Under the pieces are notes generated by a model, which did not search any database, was not told the DNA's origin, and worked only from the letters and a program-made list of their open reading frames with translations. The position numbers and the translations under genes were made by a program. A DNA stretch of 64,000 nt from Pseudothauera nasutitermitis (GTDB lineage Bacteria > Pseudomonadota > Gammaproteobacteria > Burkholderiales > Rhodocyclaceae): assembly GCF_004801295.1 (NCBI RefSeq), contig NZ_SSOC01000006.1:62001-126000 (forward strand). The letters run 5' to 3'. How positions within the stretch are numbered: the first letter of the stretch is position 1; each line of letters begins with the position of its first letter. Shown one piece after another: positions 37,582 to 46,660 of the stretch.

Positions 37582-38469
37582 TCAGCTGGGATTCACCAGC
37601 GGCTGGGGGGGCTTCACGCGCACCGGCACCACCTTCACCAGCTCGCCCAGCGCCTCGATCATCTGCTGCTGCACGCCTCCCAGGGTCAGCGCCTCCATCT
37701 GGCAGCCGGAGCAGGCGCCCTTCATCGCCACGTAGATGGTCTTGCCTTCCACGTCGATCAGTTCGATGTCGCCGTGGTCGCGCTGCAGGTTGGGGCGGGC
37801 GCGCTCGATCACCTGTTCGATGCGGCGGATGCGCTCCAGCGTGGACAGCTTGCCGGGGCGGGTCTTTTCCGGCGGCGGTGCGGGCGAGAAGGTCTCGCCG
37901 CGCTCGGCCATCACCTTGGCGAGGATTTCCTCGATGCCCTCATGGCAGGAAGAACAGCCGCCGCCCGCCTTGGTGTAATTGGTCACCTGTTCCACGCTGC
38001 ACAGGTTGTTGGCGCGAATGGTCTCCTCGATCATCACCGAATCCACGGCGAAGCACTTGCAGATCAGCGCGCCTTCCTCGTGGTCGTCCTTCCATTCCTC
38101 GCCACGGTAGTTGGCCACCGCACTCTGCAGCGCCTCGCGGCCCATCACCGAGCAGTGCATCTTTTCCGGCGGCAGGCCGCCGAGGAAATCGGCGATGTCC
38201 TGATTGCTCACCGCCAGCGCCTCGTCCAGTGTCTTGCCCTTGATCATCTCGGTGAGCGCCGAGCTGGAAGCGATCGCCGAGCCACAGCCGAAGGTCTGGA
38301 AGCTGGCCTCGGTGATCTTCTCGCTGGCCGGATCCACCTTGAGCATCAGGCGCAGCGCATCGCCACAGGAAATCGAACCCACCTCGCCGATGGCGTTGGC
38401 CTCTGGCAGCGGGCCGGCGTTGCGCGGGTTGTAGAAGTGTTCCTTGACGGTATCGGAGTAATCCCACAT
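37582..38469 (-). CDS. nifU: Iron-sulfur cluster scaffold NifU
   Basis: Scaffold for Fe-S clusters delivered to nitrogenase. 295 residues in three domains: an IscU-like domain with Cys35 ([10 protein letters not shown]) and [16 protein letters not shown], a central 2Fe-2S domain with ICKCFAVD and [11 protein letters not shown], and a C-terminal Nfu domain with [16 protein letters not shown]. The start at 38469 ([19 protein letters not shown]) places the first cysteine at residue 35 as in Azotobacter NifU. An in-frame ATG at 38529 would overlap iscA and was rejected. Confidence 0.97.
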   Translation of the reverse strand: MWDYSDTVKEHFYNPRNAGPLPEANAIGEVGSISCGDALRLMLKVDPASEKITEASFQTFGCGSAIASSSALTEMIKGKTLDEALAVSNQDIADFLGGLPPEKMHCSVMGREALQSAVANYRGEEWKDDHEEGALICKCFAVDSVMIEETIRANNLCSVEQVTNYTKAGGGCSSCHEGIEEILAKVMAERGETFSPAPPPEKTRPGKLSTLERIRRIEQVIERARPNLQRDHGDIELIDVEGKTIYVAMKGACSGCQMEALTLGGVQQQMIEALGELVKVVPVRVKPPQPLVNPS

Positions 38470-38485
38470 GGCGGCGTCTCCCGGA

Positions 38486-38809
38486 TCAGGCGGAGAAGGA
38501 CTGCCCACAGGCGCAACCGCCCGAGGCATTGGGGTTCTCGAACTTGAAGCCGGAGCCGGTGAGCGACTCGACGTAATCCACCGTCACGCCCGACAGCAGC
38601 GGGGCGGAAAACGGATCGACCAGCAGGGTCACGCCGTCCAGTTCCACGGTGACGTCGTCGTCGGCCTTCTCGGCCTCCAGCTTCATGCCGTACTGCAAGC
38701 CGGAACAGCCGCCACCCTGTACATGGATGCGCAGCCCGGCCACCGGGTCGGCGGAGCCGCTGATGAACCGGCCAACGGCCTTCAACGCGGTAGGAGTCAG
38801 GGTAATCAT
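38486..38809 (-). CDS. iscA: Nif-specific IscA-type Fe-S carrier
   Basis: 107-residue A-type carrier protein. The three cysteines of the family are present: [11 protein letters not shown] and, at the C-terminus, GGCACGQSF. The start at 38809 follows a GGAG ribosome site. It is the first gene of the leftward nif operon, 38 bp after a sigma-54 promoter, and corresponds to iscA-nif, which precedes nifU in Azotobacter. Confidence 0.93.
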   Translation of the reverse strand: MITLTPTALKAVGRFISGSADPVAGLRIHVQGGGCSGLQYGMKLEAEKADDDVTVELDGVTLLVDPFSAPLLSGVTVDYVESLTGSGFKFENPNASGGCACGQSFSA

Positions 38810-38846
38810 GGTTATGTCTCTCCTGGGGAAGGGGCGAGAGACACGC

Positions 38847-38862
38847 TGCAAGCGGTGTGCCA
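38847..38862 (-). promoter_or_regulatory. Sigma-54 (-24/-12) promoter of the iscA-nifUS operon
   Basis: Read leftward, TGGCAC-ACCGC-TTGCA matches the sigma-54 consensus TGGCAC-N5-TTGCW exactly. Transcription would begin near 38836, giving a leader of about 27 bases with a GGAG site before iscA. The NifA site at 38945 lies about 115 bp upstream of that start. Confidence 0.9.
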
Positions 38863-38944
38863 CGTTGCCTGTGCGGGTAAGTGGCTGATTTGACGAGGTT
38901 GTTCCGTTCGGTTCGTTGTCGGGTGCGGAACGTCGGCTGGGGGT

Positions 38945-38960
38945 TGTCGGGTTTGCGACA
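38945..38960. promoter_or_regulatory. NifA upstream activator site
   Basis: TGTCGGGTTTGCGACA is TGT-N10-ACA, the NifA enhancer consensus, at the usual distance from the sigma-54 promoter at 38847. The rest of the 536-bp gap between iscA and the orphan gene at 39346 turns clearly more AT-rich after about 39040. I see no further gene or repeat in it. Confidence 0.85.
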
Positions 38961-39345
38961 AGGGGTAGTTGCGGGGGGATGTGAAGGTGGTGCTTGGGCG
39001 GTTCGAAGGTGTGCCTTGGGGGAGGCGCTGAATCTCAGTTTAGTGTTGGGCTGGACGTTTGTTTATCCATTGCAATGTCCTTGCAGGCCACGTGCACGTT
39101 CTTTGCCAGATCTACGCAGACCGTCGTATTATTCATTATGATTTTCATTGACGCCCTTCAGATTGACATTGAGCGATGCAGTCTTGGCCGTTAGATGCAG
39201 AACCAAACCAGCTAATGGTGGAAGTGGGAGATCTCTTTGTAGCCTGTCAGGAGAACCCTGCACTGGCAGGTCGCTTCAACGATGCGCTCCACCACGTCAA
39301 ACGTTGAATCGGTTCTATCCTAGATACTGCCGTTAGGAGTTTTTC

Positions 39346-40785
39346 ATGAACCTTGCCAAAGACAGTATTGGCCTTCGAAAAGGCTGGATTGCAGAGCAGG
39401 CTTTGATCGGTGTGGGATTGTTTGTTGGTAGTCTCGTAGCTGCAAACGCCGGTGTAATTCCAATCTTAGGAGTATTTTTGGCATATTTTGTGCCTGATGC
39501 ATTTCTGCTCGGGATCACAATTATCGGCGGTTCTGTGGCGGCGGCTTTGTTTCGAGGGACAGTTCCTAAGGTTTTTGCAGTGACACTCCTGATCGTCGTT
39601 GGTGGTCTCAACACGCGGCTGCCGCAGATCTGTTCGGATATTTTCAGCGCTAATATTTATAGCATCAACGTCTTTACTGAGCTTGCAGGGGTGGTTGGTC
39701 AGCCTATTCATCTGGATACGGAAGTTCCGGTAATTTCCGCGCGGCAGGATCAATACGGGCATGCGACGCCACGTTGTCGAGGTGACGGCTGTGTAATGAC
39801 GCGTGGATTCAGGACCCTGTATCCATGGATCGAGAGTGACTATTGGCGGGAGAATGTGCGTGATGTGGTTCTCGCGGCCGGCTTTTCGATCGCCAGAGAC
39901 GGAGAGCGGGCTCCGGTTCTGACCGTCCGACAGGAAAACCAGAACAGCTTGTCCAGGATTCGGTTCGAGTTGCGCGATGAGGATGGGAAGCTCTTGTCGT
40001 CGTATTCGGGACGATACAGGAACGGATTTTTATTTGAAGCCAGAGACGGCGCGCAGTCTGGGCATCTCTGGCCCTTGCTGACGGTGGAATATGTGTTGCA
40101 CGGCAACTTCGTCAGCAAGCTTTTTGCCTACTTGGTGGAATTAGCGCCAAAGTATCCGCTGGCCAATTTCATGAAGAGTGCAACGCGTCTTTCCCATCCT
40201 CAGGGAACAGTTTCGTTGAGCAGACCGGCTGTTGGGATTGACGGGAAGCTTTATCCTTCCATGCGTGTCGCGTTGGAGGTCGTCGAGGTAAAGGACTACG
40301 ATCCAGTATGGGTCATCAAGCGCGAATCGTCCTCAAACCGCTCGGAGTGGGCAGAAATTAGCTCGGATCCAGAACGTGCCAGCCGGTGCAGGATGTTTTT
40401 GAAACCGGAGGTCGCGGGTGCCCAGTCCATGAAGACGTGGCACTTGTTTGTTCATGATCCGACTGGGCGGAAAAAGGTCAAGATCACCGGCAATACAATC
40501 TGTGATCTGGATGCGATTTGGTTTCTGGACTATGTCGTTGAAAAGGGCAGAGTCACGCTAACAAAATTCTCAACTGGTGGCGATTTGATATACCGATTGA
40601 GTTTCGATCAACCAGATGGCGCTTCTGGATACGCCGGGGCAATCATGACTCCGACTTTTCGAACAGATGATGGATTTCTGACCTTTGAATGGTGGAATAC
40701 TAAACAAGCCGGCGCCGATCGGCATATACGCCGGGCTATGAAGGTCAGGCTGAAGGAGCCCTCGGATGTTGTCGATTCACGTTAG
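39346..40785 (+). CDS. Orphan protein with N-terminal membrane helices
   Basis: 479 residues; no family recognised. Three hydrophobic segments lie within the first 85 residues (GVGLFVGSLVAANAGVIPIL; LAYFVPDAFLLGITIIGG; VFAVTLLIVVGG), followed by a soluble domain of about 390 residues. That domain has Cys pairs around residue 145 (CRGDGC) and beta-rich stretches. TTAGGAG precedes the ATG. Base composition is visibly lower in GC than all its neighbours, and codon use is accordingly different (many AAG/AAT/GAT/TTT). It sits between two nif operons but shares no sign of nif regulation. It is probably a recent insertion. Confidence 0.7.
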   Translation: MNLAKDSIGLRKGWIAEQALIGVGLFVGSLVAANAGVIPILGVFLAYFVPDAFLLGITIIGGSVAAALFRGTVPKVFAVTLLIVVGGLNTRLPQICSDIFSANIYSINVFTELAGVVGQPIHLDTEVPVISARQDQYGHATPRCRGDGCVMTRGFRTLYPWIESDYWRENVRDVVLAAGFSIARDGERAPVLTVRQENQNSLSRIRFELRDEDGKLLSSYSGRYRNGFLFEARDGAQSGHLWPLLTVEYVLHGNFVSKLFAYLVELAPKYPLANFMKSATRLSHPQGTVSLSRPAVGIDGKLYPSMRVALEVVEVKDYDPVWVIKRESSSNRSEWAEISSDPERASRCRMFLKPEVAGAQSMKTWHLFVHDPTGRKKVKITGNTICDLDAIWFLDYVVEKGRVTLTKFSTGGDLIYRLSFDQPDGASGYAGAIMTPTFRTDDGFLTFEWWNTKQAGADRHIRRAMKVRLKEPSDVVDSR

Positions 40786-40849
40786 GGATAGCGCTTTCGT
40801 TCCTGTTTGGCAAAGTAGCAAACTGTTCGCCGACTACTAGGTGTGAGGA

Positions 40850-41245
40850 TTGGACACCCATTGCCCCCACTGCAGCCAAGACCTGCGCAAGCAGCGTGTA
40901 CTTGCACCGGAACGCGACAATGCTGTCGCCGCCGGCGAGGCGACGCACTGGTGTCCCGTATGCCGGGGCGGGCTGGTCCTCAACACCCACCCGGCCGAAC
41001 TGAAACAGTCCATCTGGCTCGATCCGGAAATCGCGGTGTATCTCTGCCTCGGTAGCGCGATCGCGGTTTCCATGATCCTGGCGGGTTGGGTGCCTCCGCT
41101 GATTTCCTTTTTCGTGGTCGTGGTCACCTACGTGGCCGGTGCCATTGCGCACCGCGCTTATTTCTATGAGGTGACGTTGGCGGACTGGCCGCGCTACCGG
41201 GCGGCGAGTCTGCGCTTCATCGAGCAGATTTCGCCAAAGTCCTGA
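40850..41245 (+). CDS. Zinc-ribbon membrane protein, hypothetical
   Basis: 131 residues. The N-terminus has CPHC and HWCPVC about 30 residues apart, a zinc ribbon. Two hydrophobic helices follow (AVYLCLGSAIAVSMILAGWV; LISFFVVVVTYVAGAIA) with a short cytoplasmic tail. The frame can only begin at a TTG at 40850, since an in-frame stop lies two codons upstream. GAGGA lies immediately before it, closer than usual, so the start is uncertain. Function unknown; the GC content returns to that of the surroundings. Confidence 0.6.
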   Translation: MDTHCPHCSQDLRKQRVLAPERDNAVAAGEATHWCPVCRGGLVLNTHPAELKQSIWLDPEIAVYLCLGSAIAVSMILAGWVPPLISFFVVVVTYVAGAIAHRAYFYEVTLADWPRYRAASLRFIEQISPKS

Positions 41246-41308
41246 GCGGCGCGGCGCACGGTATTCGGGACGTCAGATTTTCTCTTCTCCATCAAACGCG
41301 GATCAACC

Positions 41309-42001
41309 ATGAAAACCATCGGCCTGCTGGGCGGCATGAGTTGGGAATCGACGCTGCCGTATTACCGCATCGTCAATCAGACCATCAAGGAACGCCTGGG
41401 CGGGTTGCATTCGGCGCGGGTGGTGCTGTACAGCGTGGATTTCCACGAGATCGAGCGCATGCAGCACGCGGGCGACTGGGAGTCCGCCGGGCGTTTGCTG
41501 GCGGATGCGGCGCGCCGGCTGGAAGGGGCGGGGGCGGAATTCATCGTGTTGTGCACCAACACCATGCACAAGGTGGCGCCGGCCATCGAGCAGGCGGTGG
41601 GAGTTCCGTTGCTGCACATCGCCGATGCCACGGCCGAGGCGATCCGCGCGGCCGGGCTGCGCAAGGTGGGGCTTTTGGGCACGGCGTTCACGATGGAGCA
41701 GCCGTTCTACAAGGACCGGCTGCGCGACGCGCACGGGCTGGAGGTGCTGGTGCCTGAGGAGGTGGAGCGCGTGGAGGTGCACCGGGTGATCTACGAGGAA
41801 CTGTGCCTCGGCCGCATCCTGCCGGTATCGCGTGAGTTCTATCGTGCGGTGATTGCCGGGCTGGTGGCGCGCGGGGCGCAGGCGGTGATCCTGGGCTGCA
41901 CGGAAATCTCGCTGTTGGTGACGCAGGAGGACGCCGCGGTGCCCCTGTTCGACACCACCTTGCTGCATGCGCGCGGCGCGGCGGAGTTCGCCCTGCGCTG
42001 A
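41309..42001 (+). CDS. Aspartate/glutamate racemase family protein
   Basis: 230 residues, PLP-independent amino-acid racemase (YgeA type). The two catalytic cysteines lie in IVLCTNTMHKVA and ILGCTEISLL. GGMSWESTLPYYRIVNQ at the N-terminus is the family signature. Its substrate may be aspartate, glutamate or another amino acid. Convergent to the TerB-like gene, 19 bp apart. Confidence 0.9.
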   Translation: MKTIGLLGGMSWESTLPYYRIVNQTIKERLGGLHSARVVLYSVDFHEIERMQHAGDWESAGRLLADAARRLEGAGAEFIVLCTNTMHKVAPAIEQAVGVPLLHIADATAEAIRAAGLRKVGLLGTAFTMEQPFYKDRLRDAHGLEVLVPEEVERVEVHRVIYEELCLGRILPVSREFYRAVIAGLVARGAQAVILGCTEISLLVTQEDAAVPLFDTTLLHARGAAEFALR

Positions 42002-42020
42002 CGCCGCGCGAGCTTCTGGT

Positions 42021-42995
42021 TCAGCCGCGCAGTTGCGCGGTGAGTTGTTGCAGATCCAGCGTGCGGGCGCGTTCCTCGATCTGCGGGCGGTAGCGCGTCT
42101 GCAGGTCGCGCGCTTCATCGACCAGTCCGGCGAACATCTGTTTGAGGCTGGCGGAATCCAGCTTGCGCCCGCCGCCGTAGTAGCGCCTGGCCACCTGGCC
42201 GAGCGCCCAGGTGCTGGCGAAGGAAAAGGCCGAGCCGGTGGCCGCGCTGCCGATGGCGCGCCCGGCCTTGCCCAGCACCTTGCCGAGCAGGCCACCCACC
42301 AGTTTGCGGCCGAACTGTTCCACGTACTGCGAGGTGAGGCCGACGCCGATGGTGGCGAGGAAATCCGTGATGTGGCCGCGATCCAGCTCGAAGCCGTGCG
42401 CCTTGCCAATGCGATACACCAGCCGGGTCTGCAGCGGGATGATGGCCCAGGAGGCGAGCGACTGGGGCAGCAGTTCCAGCGCGCCGTTGAGGATGGCGGC
42501 GTTGAGGATCATGCGGTCCAGTTCGGCCTGGTCCGGGCCGGGGGCTGCCGCGGGCGCGGCGCTGGCCGGCGCGGGGGCGGGCAGGTCGGCCGGCACGGGC
42601 GGCAGGGCGCCGTTTACCGGGGCGTCGGCCAGCGCGTCGGCTTCATCCACCAGCGCATGGGCGCGGCCGGCGTCCAGGCCGAGCAGGGCGGCGAGGCGGT
42701 CCAGGAAGGCGGTTTCTTCCGCGCCATGGTGGCCGTCGGCGTCGCACACGCCCACCGCGGTTTCGAAGGCGAGCTGGCGCAGTGCCGGCGCGTCGAGCGC
42801 GGCCACGGCGTCTTCCAGCTTCACGCGGCGCAGCAGCACGTCCTGGTAGAGGGGGATGAAGTCCGCGCCCGCTTCGCGCGAAAGGGATTCGGCGATGCGG
42901 CGCACGTGCTCGCGCTCGCGGCCGTCCTGGCGGCCGTCGGCAAAGGCGGCCATGAGGGCGATGGTGAGCAGGGCGCGGGTGTGTTCGGGGGTCAT
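42021..42995 (-). CDS. TerB-like domain protein with C-terminal DUF697-like region
   Basis: 324 residues. The first 130 resemble a TerB/DjlA-N helical bundle (HTRALLTIALMAAFADGRQD; CDADGHHGAEETAFLDRLAA), with acidic metal-site residues. A Pro/Ala linker follows around 145-165. The C-terminal half (IIPLQTRLVYRIGKAHGFEL; SAFSFASTWALGQVARRYY) resembles the DUF697 part of YcjF-like proteins, with amphipathic helices. It may bind the membrane. The ATG at 42995 has a GGAG site. Function is not known; the two-domain reading is by resemblance. Confidence 0.65.
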   Translation of the reverse strand: MTPEHTRALLTIALMAAFADGRQDGREREHVRRIAESLSREAGADFIPLYQDVLLRRVKLEDAVAALDAPALRQLAFETAVGVCDADGHHGAEETAFLDRLAALLGLDAGRAHALVDEADALADAPVNGALPPVPADLPAPAPASAAPAAAPGPDQAELDRMILNAAILNGALELLPQSLASWAIIPLQTRLVYRIGKAHGFELDRGHITDFLATIGVGLTSQYVEQFGRKLVGGLLGKVLGKAGRAIGSAATGSAFSFASTWALGQVARRYYGGGRKLDSASLKQMFAGLVDEARDLQTRYRPQIEERARTLDLQQLTAQLRG

Positions 42996-43108
42996 GCGGG
43001 CGTCTCCGTGCTGAGTGGGGCGGGTGGCACGCCTTCGACTGGCGCGCGGGCGAAAGTTTCCCCTTTTTCGCCGCGGGCAGGTGTATCGAACCGTGGCGGC
43101 GGGCCCGC

Positions 43109-44729
43109 CTAGCAGGCTTCCATCCGCCAGCCTTCCGGCGTTGCGTGCAGGCGATGGGTCAGAGCGACGCGGTCGAGGAAAACATCGTCGTGCGAGACGA
43201 CGAGCAGTGCTCCCGGATAGCCGCACAGCATGGTTTCCAGCGCGTGTATCGAGGGCAGGTCGAGGTGGTTGCACGGCTCGTCCAGCAGCAGCAACTGCGG
43301 CGGGATTTCTGCGTAGAGCGCGCAGGCCAGGGCGGCCTTGAGGCGTTCGCCGCCGCTGAGCCGGGCGCCGGGCGCCGGGCGTGGCGATCTTCCGCGCATC
43401 CAGGCCCAGGTGCGCCAGGCATGTGCGCAGGGCGGCCTCTTCCATGCGGGGGTTGGCGGCGATCATCCGTTCGAGCACGGTACGCGGGTCCTGCGGTTCG
43501 CCGAGGCGCTGGTCGAGGTAGGCACTGGCGACCGCGATGCTGCGGCGCCCGGCCAGGGGCTGGAGTTGGCCGGCGAGTACTTTGAGCAGGGTGGATTTGC
43601 CGCAGCCGTTGGGGCCGACCACGCCCACGCGCTGCCGGCCGCTCAGATGGAGGCGGATGTGGCGTGTGGCGGGCGGCACGAAAGGCAGTTCCACCTCGTC
43701 CAGTTCGGCCACGCGGTGCTGTGCGGCCTGGGCAACGGGTAGCGCGTGCAGGGCAACGGGGGCGTGCTCTTCCACCCGCTGCGCGGCTTCGAGCACGCGT
43801 TGCGTGAGTTGCGCCCGCGTGGCGGCGTGCTGCCGGCGCAGCTTGCCCGCCGAGCTTTCGCTGCGCTCTTTCTGGCGGTCGAGCAGGATCCTGGCCTGGT
43901 TCGCTGCGCGTCCGTGGCGCTGGCCGCGCGCCTGCCGGCGTTCCTGCTGTTCGCGTTGCTCGCGCAGTGCCTGCAGTTCGCGCCTGCGTTCGAGCTTGTG
44001 CTGTTCGAGCTGCTGGACGGCGCTGTGCTGTTCGTCGGCTTTGATTTGCGCGTAATGGGTGTAGTTGCCGCCGTAACTGCGCAGGCCGAGTGATGACAGT
44101 TCCACGATGCGCGCCATGCTGTCCAGCAGTTGCCGGTCGTGGCTGACCACCAGCAGACCGTTCGGCCAGCGTTGCAGTTGCTCGATCAGCGCCCGCCGGT
44201 GGAGGCGGTCGAGGTGATTGCTGGGTTCGTCGAGAATCAGGAAATCCGCGCCCGAGAGCATGGCGCCGAGCAGCGCGACGCGGGTGGCTTCGCCGCCGCT
44301 CAGCCTGCCGGCGGGCGTCGTCGCGTCCAGGTGGCCGAGGCCGTGGCTTGCCAGTGCCTGTTCCAGCCGCTGGCGTACGTCCCAGCGCTGCGCCACGCTG
44401 TCGAAATCCTCGGGCGCGGTGCTGCCCGCCTCGATCCTCGCCAGGGCGTCCAGCGTTGCCCGGACGCCCGCGAGGCCGGCCACGGATTCGCCAGCGTGGC
44501 CGGATACCTGTTGGGACAGGTAATGCACGCTGCCGCTGCGCAGGCAGCGGCCGGCGGTAGGCTGGATCTGCCCCGCCAGAATGCGCGCCAGGATGGTCTT
44601 GCCGATGCCGTTGCGGCCGACCAGGCCGGTATGCCGCTGGTCGAAGCGTTCGTCGAGGGCGGAAAAAAGCGTTCTGCCGTCGGGCAGGGTGTGGGAAACG
44701 CCCGCGAGGGCGAGAAAAGGATTCGTCAT
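43109..44729 (-). pseudogene. ABC-F ATPase interrupted by a frameshift
   Basis: Soluble twin ATPase of the ABC-F family, which acts on ribosomes. From the ATG at 44729 the frame gives the first ATPase domain (GRNGIGKTILA; LSGGEATRVALL; LDEPSNHLD), a charged Arg/Gln linker helix and the start of the second (VGPNGCGKSTLLKVLAG). Near residue 450, after LGLDARKIATPGA, the frame shifts. The rest of the protein (RLSGGERLKAALACALYA, LDEPCNHLDLPSIHALE) continues in another frame to a stop at 43109. The shift coincides with three tandem copies of a 7-bp unit at 43361-43381. Either a real pseudogene, a phase-variable gene or a sequencing error. Confidence 0.85.
43361..43381. repeat. Three tandem copies of CCGGGCG inside the ABC-F gene
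   Basis: CCGGGCG is repeated exactly three times. Removing one copy restores the ABC-F frame through TPGARLSGGE, so two copies (or five) are in-frame and three are not. Slipped-strand change at such a repeat could switch the gene on and off. Confidence 0.85.
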
Positions 44730-44919
44730 GCGTCATTCCAGGGATGCCAGGTGCTCCCCCGCTCATCGGGGTGGGTGGAGACAGGCCGTCACGCGGACGG
44801 CGGCATCAATGGCGCATGGGTCGAATACCTCGGGCGGGCTTGGACGGGGCCGTACTGTAGCACCGGCGGGCCGGGCTTGATAAGTCCGCCGGGGCCGGCG
44901 TCACGGCGTGCCGGCCGGC

Positions 44920-45309
44920 TCAGCCCAGCACGTGCTCGTACACCAGCCGCAGCACGTCGCGCTCGGTATCCGGCAGGCCGCGGATTTCGGTGAGGGTGAC
45001 GAAGCGTCCCGCGGCGCTGGCGACGGCGTCGAAGGGCGGGTCGATGGTGGTGAATTCGCCCAGGCGCACGTCCAGTGTGCCGCCGGGGGCGAGCAGGTCG
45101 GCCTGGAATTCGCCGTCCACGCGCACGGCGCCGGCGGGCAGGCCGAGGCGGCCGGTGGCCTGGGTGGCGAGCGGGGCGGGATGGGGCAGCACGCCGCCGC
45201 CGGCCGTGGCGTCGAGTCGCGCGGCGAGCACGGTGTCGCCGAAGCGGGCGAAGCGCACCATGCCGCTGGTGGATTGCTTGTGGTAGAGGATCAGGGCCAG
45301 GGCATTCAT
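44920..45309 (-). CDS. Hypothetical protein at the end of the nifE operon
   Basis: 129 residues, not recognised. It begins MNALALILYHKQSTSGMVRF and is beta-rich with several Val/Asp-Gly alternations (RLGLPAGAVRVDGEFQADLL), ending RLVYEHVLG. It lies 81 bp after nifF on the same strand and has no promoter of its own that I can see, so it is probably expressed with nifE-nifF. There is no cysteine, which makes a cluster-binding role unlikely. Confidence 0.55.
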   Translation of the reverse strand: MNALALILYHKQSTSGMVRFARFGDTVLAARLDATAGGGVLPHPAPLATQATGRLGLPAGAVRVDGEFQADLLAPGGTLDVRLGEFTTIDPPFDAVASAAGRFVTLTEIRGLPDTERDVLRLVYEHVLG

Positions 45310-45390
45310 GGGCGGCGGGGTGCTATGCGGTGGGAGGCGCGGGGCGGCCCGGCGGAAGCTGCCCGCCGGGCCGGAGGAGGTTCCCCGCGT

Positions 45391-45924
45391 TCAGGCTTCT
45401 TCCGCCACCGGGAAGGATTCTTCCAGCGCCGCGAGCCAGCGCTCCAGGCGCTCCTCGGTCTTGTCTGCCTCGTTCACGTCGTCGAAGCCCAGGCCGACGA
45501 ACTTGCCGTCGCGTTCGGCGAAGGAGTACTTGTAGGTGTAGCCCTCGGTGGAGATGCTGCCCACCAGGGTGGCGCCGCGCGCCTTGAACTTGTCGTGCAG
45601 GATGCCCAGCGCGCTGACGAACTGTTCGCCGTGGGCCTTGTAGTCGCCGGCGCCGAACAGCGCGATGGTCTTGCCGGAGAAGTCCGGCTTGTCGTTGTCC
45701 AGGTCCAGCAGCGGGTCGCGCCAGTCGTTCTGCACTTCGCCGGAGCCCCAGGTGGAGCAGCCCAGCAGCAGGTAGTCGTAGTCCAGCATTTCGTCGAAAT
45801 CGACGAAGTCCTCTTCCATGCTGAACAGGTCGCAGCGCTCCTCGCCGAGCCGCTGGGCGATTTTTTCCGCGACGGCCTTGGTCACGCCGGAGCTGCTGCC
45901 ATAGAAGATGCCGATGTTTGACAT
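45391..45924 (-). CDS. nifF: Flavodoxin NifF
   Basis: 177 residues, long-chain flavodoxin. It opens MSNIGIFYGSSSGVTKAVAE, the FMN phosphate loop, then has LLLGCSTWGSGEVQNDW and LFGAGDYKAHGEQFVSALG, which stack on the flavin. The loop insertion of long-chain forms is present (GYTYKYSFAERDGKFVGLGF). Its place after DUF683 in the nifE operon suggests it carries electrons to NifH. Confidence 0.93.
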   Translation of the reverse strand: MSNIGIFYGSSSGVTKAVAEKIAQRLGEERCDLFSMEEDFVDFDEMLDYDYLLLGCSTWGSGEVQNDWRDPLLDLDNDKPDFSGKTIALFGAGDYKAHGEQFVSALGILHDKFKARGATLVGSISTEGYTYKYSFAERDGKFVGLGFDDVNEADKTEERLERWLAALEESFPVAEEA

Positions 45925-45962
45925 GGCTGATTTTTCCTCGTGTCTGATTCAGGGGCGGCGTT

Positions 45963-46175
45963 TCAGTTGGCCGCGCTGAGTTCGTTGAAGCGCTTGTTGG
46001 CGTCCGCCCACGCCTTGCAGGCGTCGTAGGTGGACTGGGCGATGGCGGGGATTTCCTCGTAGCCGGCGGGCAGGCGGTCTTCCACCAGGTCGTGCAGCTG
46101 GGCGGCCCATTCGCTGGAGATGCGCTTGAGCTTCTTCACTTCCTTCTCCAGCGCGCGGAGTTCTTCCTCGGTCAT
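45963..46175 (-). CDS. Nif-associated DUF683 (CCE_0567-type) protein
   Basis: 70 residues: MTEEELRALEKEVKKLKRIS, then SEWAAQLHDLVEDRLPAGYE. This small two-helix protein is found directly after the NifX-associated DUF269 protein in many nif clusters. Its biochemical role is unknown. AAGGAG precedes the ATG at 46175. It lies 11 bp after DUF269. Confidence 0.93.
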   Translation of the reverse strand: MTEEELRALEKEVKKLKRISSEWAAQLHDLVEDRLPAGYEEIPAIAQSTYDACKAWADANKRFNELSAAN

Positions 46176-46186
46176 GGTGGTGCTCC

Positions 46187-46660
46187 TTACAGGCCGGCGA
46201 CTTCCGGGTACTTGCCGATGATTTCCAGGGCGACGGCCAGATGCTTGTCGCAGTCGTCCTTCATCTTGGAGTAGCTGTCGAAGCCGAAGCGGTGCACGTC
46301 GCGCAGCGTGCGGTCCATCACCACCAGCTTGCCGACGGTGATCAGCGCGCGGCCGAAGCCTTCGTGGGTGATGTTGATCAGCGGCACGGCCATCAGCTTG
46401 CATTCCTTCTCGATCAGCGCGGCGATGGCGTTGTGGTAAGCCTTGACGCGCGCCAGGAGGACGTCGTCCGGGTCGCCGATCACCGGGATTTCTCGGCGCT
46501 GTTCCTTGGTGACGATGTAGGGCGCGAGCAGGCGGTCGACCGGCCAGCCGTCGTAGCTGCCGTAGCTGTCCACGGCGCGGGTCTGGCGCGACATTTCCTT
46601 GATGAAGTCGCTGTCGGCCAGTTCGGGGCTGATTTCCGGGACGATGGCGGTCGTGCTCAT
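46187..46660 (-). CDS. NifX-associated nitrogen fixation protein (DUF269)
   Basis: 157 residues, diagnostic of Mo-nitrogenase clusters. It contains FIKEMSRQTRAVDSYGSYDG, PLINITHEGFGRALITVGKL and VVMDRTLRDVHRFGFDSY. Function is not settled; co-occurrence suggests cofactor assembly or maturation. It overlaps the rseC-like gene by four bases. Confidence 0.95.
   Translation of the reverse strand: MSTTAIVPEISPELADSDFIKEMSRQTRAVDSYGSYDGWPVDRLLAPYIVTKEQRREIPVIGDPDDVLLARVKAYHNAIAALIEKECKLMAVPLINITHEGFGRALITVGKLVVMDRTLRDVHRFGFDSYSKMKDDCDKHLAVALEIIGKYPEVAGL

Noticed and set aside
38881-39336. Short rightward frames between iscA and the orphan gene
   Set aside because: They overlap the NifA site or have no ribosome site and no homology; the region is better read as regulatory DNA.
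42021-44729. One 902-residue protein joining the ABC-F and TerB-like genes
   Set aside because: The junction is produced by the 7-bp frameshift. About 140 residues in the middle are out-of-frame nonsense, and the TerB-like gene has its own ATG and ribosome site at 42995.
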